Below are positions 59,208 through 64,000 of a DNA stretch of 64,000 nucleotides, one piece after another. The stretch's first letter is position 1; the number at the start of each line of letters is the position of its first letter. The translations under genes and the position numbers were made by a program. The DNA lies in assembly GCF_016801865.2 (NCBI RefSeq), contig NC_068937.1, positions 124,407,225 through 124,471,224 of the forward strand, given 5' to 3'. Source of the stretch: Culex pipiens pallens. Its lineage: Eukaryota; Arthropoda; Insecta; Diptera; Culicidae. The notes under the pieces are model-generated. The model did not search any database and was not told the origin of the DNA. It saw nothing but the letters and a program-made list of their open reading frames with translations.

Positions 59208-59278
59208 GGGACCGTCTGGGATCGAACCCAAGCCGACTGGGTGAGAGGCAATCACGCTTACCCCTACACCACGGTCCC
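59208..59278 (-). pseudogene. tRNA-Glu(CTC)-like head of the dimeric SINE
   Basis: GGGACCG pairs perfectly with CGGTCCC; box A is GTGGTGTAGGGG and box B GGGTTCGATCCC. The loop CCTCTCACC gives anticodon CTC. A 71-nt cloverleaf can be drawn, so tRNA gene finders may call it, but it is part of the SINE. Confidence 0.65.
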
Positions 59279-59333
59279 AGTTATGTATCACATACATAGA
59301 AAAAAAAACCATAAAAGCAGAATAAATTAAAAT

Positions 59334-59500
59334 GGGTAATTCCCCACAAACTCACACAGTGGTTGCCTTTTCATGGATAATCATGGAACCGAGCTTTATT
59401 TTTCGTTTTTTCAATAATTTGCAGCCTGAAATGGTGATGATATGGAAATTTGGAGTTAAAGGGACATTTATGTAAAATTGGATGCTCGATTTCAATGCGT
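59334..59500 (+). mobile_element. Diverged end of the GGGTAATTC foldback family
   Basis: Starts GGGTAATTCCCCACAAACTC and later shares AATAATTTGCAGCCTGAAA and AAAGGGACATTTATGT with 1090-1160, with internal deletions. Confidence 0.6.
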
Positions 59501-60414
59501 TTTGATAAAGTTAATTTTTACGTTCTCTTTGTTATTGAGCTCTATTTGATGTAAAGTTGAGAAATCTAAGCCAAGAGCCTCGAGAATTTTATTTGGAAAT
59601 AACTTTTCGACGCTAACATTTCATTAGTGGCATGTACATAGGCATTGTCTCCTGCAAAATCTTTTCCTCACTTGAATCCTCAGCACCACCCAATGATATC
59701 TAGGAAAGTCAAAGTAGTTATGTCACAGACATAACCAGAATGGCGTAGACTACGTAAAGTTTTGAGATGTGGACATAGAGTTTTCCATATCTTAATTTTG
59801 AAGAATTAGCTAGATACTTGAAATACTTTAACGGAATAAGATCGTAAATGGGAGATGGACCCCCCAAAGAGACAGAACTTACACACTTCAGCCAACTCAA
59901 TCGGACCGCAACTGCCATGTAACCATACTTTGAATGTGTTGGTAAATCTTTGACTAGAAAGCCTTATTTAAACAATGGAAACATCGAATGTAAGAGAAGA
60001 ACGAAAAACGATTTTTTCGCGAACCGAATAAAAGTTTGGTAGCATAATGTGGGGGAGAGAGAGGGGTTGGGGGGGAGCAGCCTCAGAAAGCTGTGCAATC
60101 CGTCACCCCCGAAGACCAACACTAGTTCCTGAAAGGCATTTCACCAACTCATCACGGGTGGGACGAGAGACGGGGAGTGAGGCAACTCCGAAGAGTTGGG
60201 AAATCCTCACCCCCTACCACGAAAGATCCAAACGGTCCGGCCATCGAGAGGCAACTGGCTGACGGTGACGACGAGAAGGCGATGCGCGCTTCTTTTGCAG
60301 TTCTGGTCCCTCTCTCTCCTGCTGCTGCTGCTCTGGGCTTAGCTTTCCTGCTGCTGCTGCCGGTCCGACGTCTGAGACGTGAATGATGGTCTGAAATCTG
60401 GCGCAGTTTCTTAT
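59501..60414. other. Unrecognised sequence with GC-rich island
   Basis: The stretch 60047-60400 is the most GC-rich part of the window and contains CTGCTG triplet runs (60318-60333, 60348-60361). A plus-strand frame here ends in a hydrophobic segment (FAVLVPLSPAAAALGLAFLL) resembling a signal peptide or membrane segment, but the triplets alone can produce it. No domain is recognised. Confidence 0.35.
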
Positions 60415-60418
60415 ATAT

Positions 60419-62350
60419 GAGTAATTCTCTGAGATTTCGGTCATTCGATTTTTTTTGTATTTTTTAATCCAGCTGAAACTTTTTTGGTGCCTTCGGTATG
60501 CCCAAAGAAGCCATTTTGCATCATTAGTTTGTCCATATAATTTTCCATACAAATATGGTAGCTGTCCATACAAAAATGATATGTGAAAATTCAAAAATCT
60601 GTATCTTTTGAAGGCATTTTTTGATCGATTTGGTGTCTTCAGCAAAGTTGTAGGTATGGATATGGACTACACTGAAAAAAAATGATACACGGTAAAAAAA
60701 ATTTGGTGATTTTTTTATTTAACTTTTTGTCACTAAAACTTGATTTGCAAAAAAACACTATTTTTAATTTTTTTTATTTTTTGATATGTTTTAGAGGACA
60801 TAAAATGCCAACTTTTCAGAAATTTCCAGAATGGGCAAAAAATCTTTGACCGAGTTATGATTTTTTGAATCAATACAGATTTTTTCAAAAAATCGAAATA
60901 TTGGTCGCAAAAATTTTTCAACTTCATTTTTCGATGTAAAATCGAATTTGCAATCAAAAAGTACTTTAGTGAATTTTTGATAAAGTGCACCGTTTTCAAG
61001 TTATAATCATTTTTAGGTAACTTTTTTGAAAATAGTCGCAGTTTTTCATTTTTTAAAAATAGTGCCCATGTTTGCCCACCTTTGAAAAAAATATTTTTGA
61101 AAAGCTGAGAAAATTCTCTATATTTTGCTTCTTCGGACTTTGTTGATACGACTCTTAGTTGCTGAGATATTGCCATGCAAAGGTTAAAAAACAGGAAAAT
61201 TGATGTTTTCTAAGTCTCACCCAAACAACTCACCATTTTCTAATGTCGATATTTCAGCAACTAATGGTCCGATTTACAATGTTAAAACATGAAACATTCG
61301 TGAAATTTTCCGATCTTTTCGAAAAAAATATTTTCAAAAATTTTAAATCAAGACTAACATTTCAAATGGGCGTAATATTGAATGTTTGGCCCGTTTGAAA
61401 TGTTAGTCTTGATTTAAATTTTTTGAAAATATTTTTTTCGAAAAGATCGGAAAATTTCACGAATGTTTCATATTTTAACATTGTAAATCGGACCATTAGT
61501 TGCTGAGATATCGACATTGAAAAATGGTGGGCTGTTTGGGTGAGACTTAGAAAACATCAATTTTCCTGTTTTTTAACCTTTGCATGGCAATATCTCAGCA
61601 ACTAAGAGTCGTATCAACAAAGTCCGAAGAAGCAAAATATAGAGAATTTTCTCAGCTTTTCAAAAATATTTTTTTCAAAGGTGGGCAAACATGGGCACTA
61701 TTTTAAAAAAATGAAAAACTGCGACTATTTTCAAAAAAGTTACCTGAAAATGGTTATAACTTGAAAACGGTGCACTTTATCAAAAATTCACTAAAGTACT
61801 TTTTGAATGCAAATTCGATTTTACATCGAAAAATGAAGTTGAAAAATTTTTGCGACCAATATTTCGATTTTTTGAAAAAATCAGTATTGATTCAAAAATT
61901 CATAACTCGGTCAAAGATTTTTTGCCCATTCTGGAAATTTCTGAAAAGTTGGCATTTTATGTCCTCTAAAACATACCAAAAAATAAAAAAAATCAAAAAT
62001 AGTGTTTTTTTGCAAATCAAGTTTTAGTGACAAAAAGTTAAATAAAAAAATCACCAATTTTTTTTTACCGTGTATCATTTTTTTTCAGTGTAGTCCATAT
62101 CCATACCTACAACTTTGCCGAAGACACCAAATCTATCAAAAAATTCCTTCAAAAGATACAGATTTTTGAATTTTCACATATCATTTTTGTATGGACAGCT
62201 ACCATATTTGTATGGAAAATTATATGGACAAACTAATGATGCAAAATGGCTTCTTTGGGCATACCGAAGGCACCAAAAAAGTTTCAGCCGGATTAAAAAA
62301 TACAAAAATTAAAATTAAAGAAAAAAGACCGATTCCGTAGAGAACTGCTC
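60419..62350. mobile_element. 1932-bp foldback, twin copy B, TSD ATAT
   Basis: Ends GAGTAATTCTCTGAG and AGAGAACTGCTC are flanked by ATAT (60415-60418 and 62351-62354). It is copy A (41174-43106) in reverse orientation and near-identical; one difference I can see is an A-run of 8 in A and 7 in B. It lies beside the GC-rich island. It encodes no transposase. Confidence 0.9.
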
Positions 62351-62354
62351 ATAT

Positions 62355-64000
62355 GTTTTCGACTCGCTACTTCCCCTCCTTTTTCGCGACCGGTACCGGT
62401 CGCGCTGCTTGTGTGATTTTCCCCTCAAAATAGGTACTTGACCTTCCCGTCCGTGAGTGGGAAGCGCTCATTTTGCTTGCAAAATCTCTGCATTTTGAAA
62501 ACATTTTAAAACATTGAGTTGTTTCAATAGTAAAACTATTTTGCCAACATTGAAAATTTAATAGCAAATTGCTGAATAATTTTCGAATCGAATGGAACCA
62601 AAATCGTGCCGATTCGATTAGAGGGAAGGAAGATATAAGCGATTGACGGATGACGCAATATTCCAGGGCCTTCGGCCCGGGTTTTTTAGAATGGCACCCC
62701 AGTACCTTCGACAAAGATGTAAGTCTACGTCAAAAAGCTTTTACCATAGTGATTAACCGCAAATTGCTTCCCCTAATCTGCACAGCTGTATGAGTATGAA
62801 ATCTAATACACGCATATCTTGTGTTCTTATTGGGAACTAGCAAGTCATATTTGATCGGATTTACATACCGGATTGGTTTTCATCCTGGCTTCGAGCTCTC
62901 GGCCGTTTATTTGGGGCGAGGAGGATGAATTCCGAAAGTCTTCCCCGGAGGGACATCAGAGATAAGTTTGGTCGAGGGAATGGGGTGCAGGCTTCCCCTA
63001 AATTCCACCCAGAGGGCTTTGCAGGAGATAATGTTAAATAATCTTCCGGCATAATATTTCGATAAATTCAATCAATATCCGGTTCGATTTCATCATTGTG
63101 GGGTTAAGAGAGTGAGAGAGAGAGATTGGGGGGAAAACTACTTCCTTGATCTGGGCTCATATTTGAGCCTCAGGGAACGATTTGAGGCCAGTAGAGGAAT
63201 TGACGATGTACGCAGATTGGAAAACTATGCTCAGATAGTTGTGGATGAAATTTAATTCAATTTTTGTCCGAGTCCGAGGCTTTGATGGCTTAAGGGCAGG
63301 ATCCAAATAAGGGCAAAACTATTATTGTAGAAGAAAATATTTCTTGATTTTCCTTGATAAATGTAGTAAAAGTTCAGGAAAAAAAATATCCCTATTTTTT
63401 GAAAATTAAAAAATATGCTTTGGCCACTCACTTCAACTTTTTTTTCTGATTGCGTTGTGTTTGTAAAATAAATCGAGATGAAAACAATACCAAGAAAACC
63501 CATCACGAGAATCTGTAAAACTTTAATGACTATAGATCGATCGGCAAACAACTCTTGACATTATCTAAACTGCACAACAAGTCGAAGTTTGTGCATCTCA
63601 AGTCAGCTTCATGGGCTACCAAACATTCCATGAAGAGCATTCTCAAGCTATCCCTCTCGTCAAACTTTGAAGCCACTTTGTGTCAGCTTTTTCATCATCA
63701 ACCCCTTGGCGGCAGGTTCTGTTTGCGATCCTGAACAAAGGTTCTTGAAACAAAACAAAACCTCCCTGGAATTGTTTACCATCATCATCATCATCCTCAA
63801 GAAACTTGATGCCAAACTGCAAAGTAAGCAAAGGTGACTTTCGAAGCATTCGAACGAAACATTTTCCACGAATCCACCGTCAATATGGAAGGTGTATGAA
63901 CCGAGGCAAAAGCAAATTTAATTTTCTATTTTTGCCTCAACCTTCCCCACTCAACCGTCGCACAACTGGCCCGATCGTGGGTGGTAGGATTCTATACCTT
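62355..64000. other. Unrecognised sequence, no gene
   Basis: Short GA-rich (63108-63127) and CATCAT (63781-63795) runs occur. No gene, tRNA-like unit or terminal repeat recognised. Confidence 0.4.

Larger units (their letters stand above)
58869..59279 (-). repeat. Dimeric SINE with two tRNA-like units, 13-bp TSD
   Basis: GTTATGTATCACA occurs at 58856-58868 and 59280-59292, exactly bracketing the unit. On the minus strand it starts with a tRNA-Glu-like head (59278-59208), continues through a linker, then a second tRNA-Val-like unit (about 59077-59004), and ends in a TTTGATTTTTGATTT tail. A head fragment is at 10490-10534. Retroposition by a LINE partner is inferred from the TSD. Confidence 0.85.

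Noticed and set aside
59208..59278. Functional tRNA-Glu gene
   Set aside because: A cloverleaf can be drawn, but the unit lies inside a SINE bounded by a 13-bp TSD and has a linked second tRNA-like unit.

Overview
The window looks like non-coding nuclear DNA from a mosquito, most likely Culex. It is AT-rich and has no operon-like gene packing. It is crowded with short inverted-repeat transposons, tRNA-derived SINEs and microsatellites, several of which I recognise from memory as common mosquito repeats; no search was run, so genus is inference. I see no convincing host protein-coding gene and no array of conserved exons, so it is probably intergenic or a large intron.

The only open reading frame with a recognisable protein family is at 56792-57688 (+). 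It encodes a 298-residue RRM-like plus CCHC zinc-knuckle protein of the L1/Tx1 retrotransposon ORF1 type. It is followed directly by an AATAAA signal and a genomic A-tract, with no ORF2, so it looks like an ORF1-only retroposed unit.

Layout. 1-2570: a 1.35-kb palindromic foldback (903-2252) and fragments of two other families. 2573-5723: a foldback with tetranucleotide-bearing arms, interrupted by a 1.07-kb SINE-like insertion with 21-bp target-site duplications (TSDs). 7847-9161: a TIR element with TA flanks. 9690-13316: an old foldback interrupted by a hAT element, a TTAA-flanked element and SINE debris. 14.8-20.8 kb: SINEs, a piggyBac-like MITE, hairpin MITEs and an element with 165-bp internal tandem monomers. 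20.8-26.4 kb: mostly unrecognised sequence. 26451-31046: a three-level nest holding half a foldback and a 593-bp satellite of an 8-bp unit. 32.1-34.1 kb: a GAATTACT-rich element and a TIR repeat. 35.4-39.7 kb: unrecognised sequence. 39703-44840: a hAT-like element, SINE debris, a 1933-bp foldback, and an older relative split by another hAT. 45-56 kb: scattered MITEs, a 5'-truncated LINE end with a 15-bp TSD, and a tRNA-Thr-like SINE with a 13-bp TSD. 56.8-57.8 kb: the ORF1-only unit. 58.1-59.5 kb: a tandem-monomer element and a dimeric SINE. 60419-62350: a second, almost identical, oppositely oriented copy of the 1.93-kb foldback.

There is no gene pathway to describe. The biology here is transposition. 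Elements are nested in a readable order, and many insertions can be dated relative to each other through TSDs. The strongest leads are the twin foldbacks with different 4-bp TSDs (a recently mobile family with no transposase in view), the ORF1-only retroposon, the dimeric SINE, and an 8-bp satellite that starts exactly at a foldback terminus.
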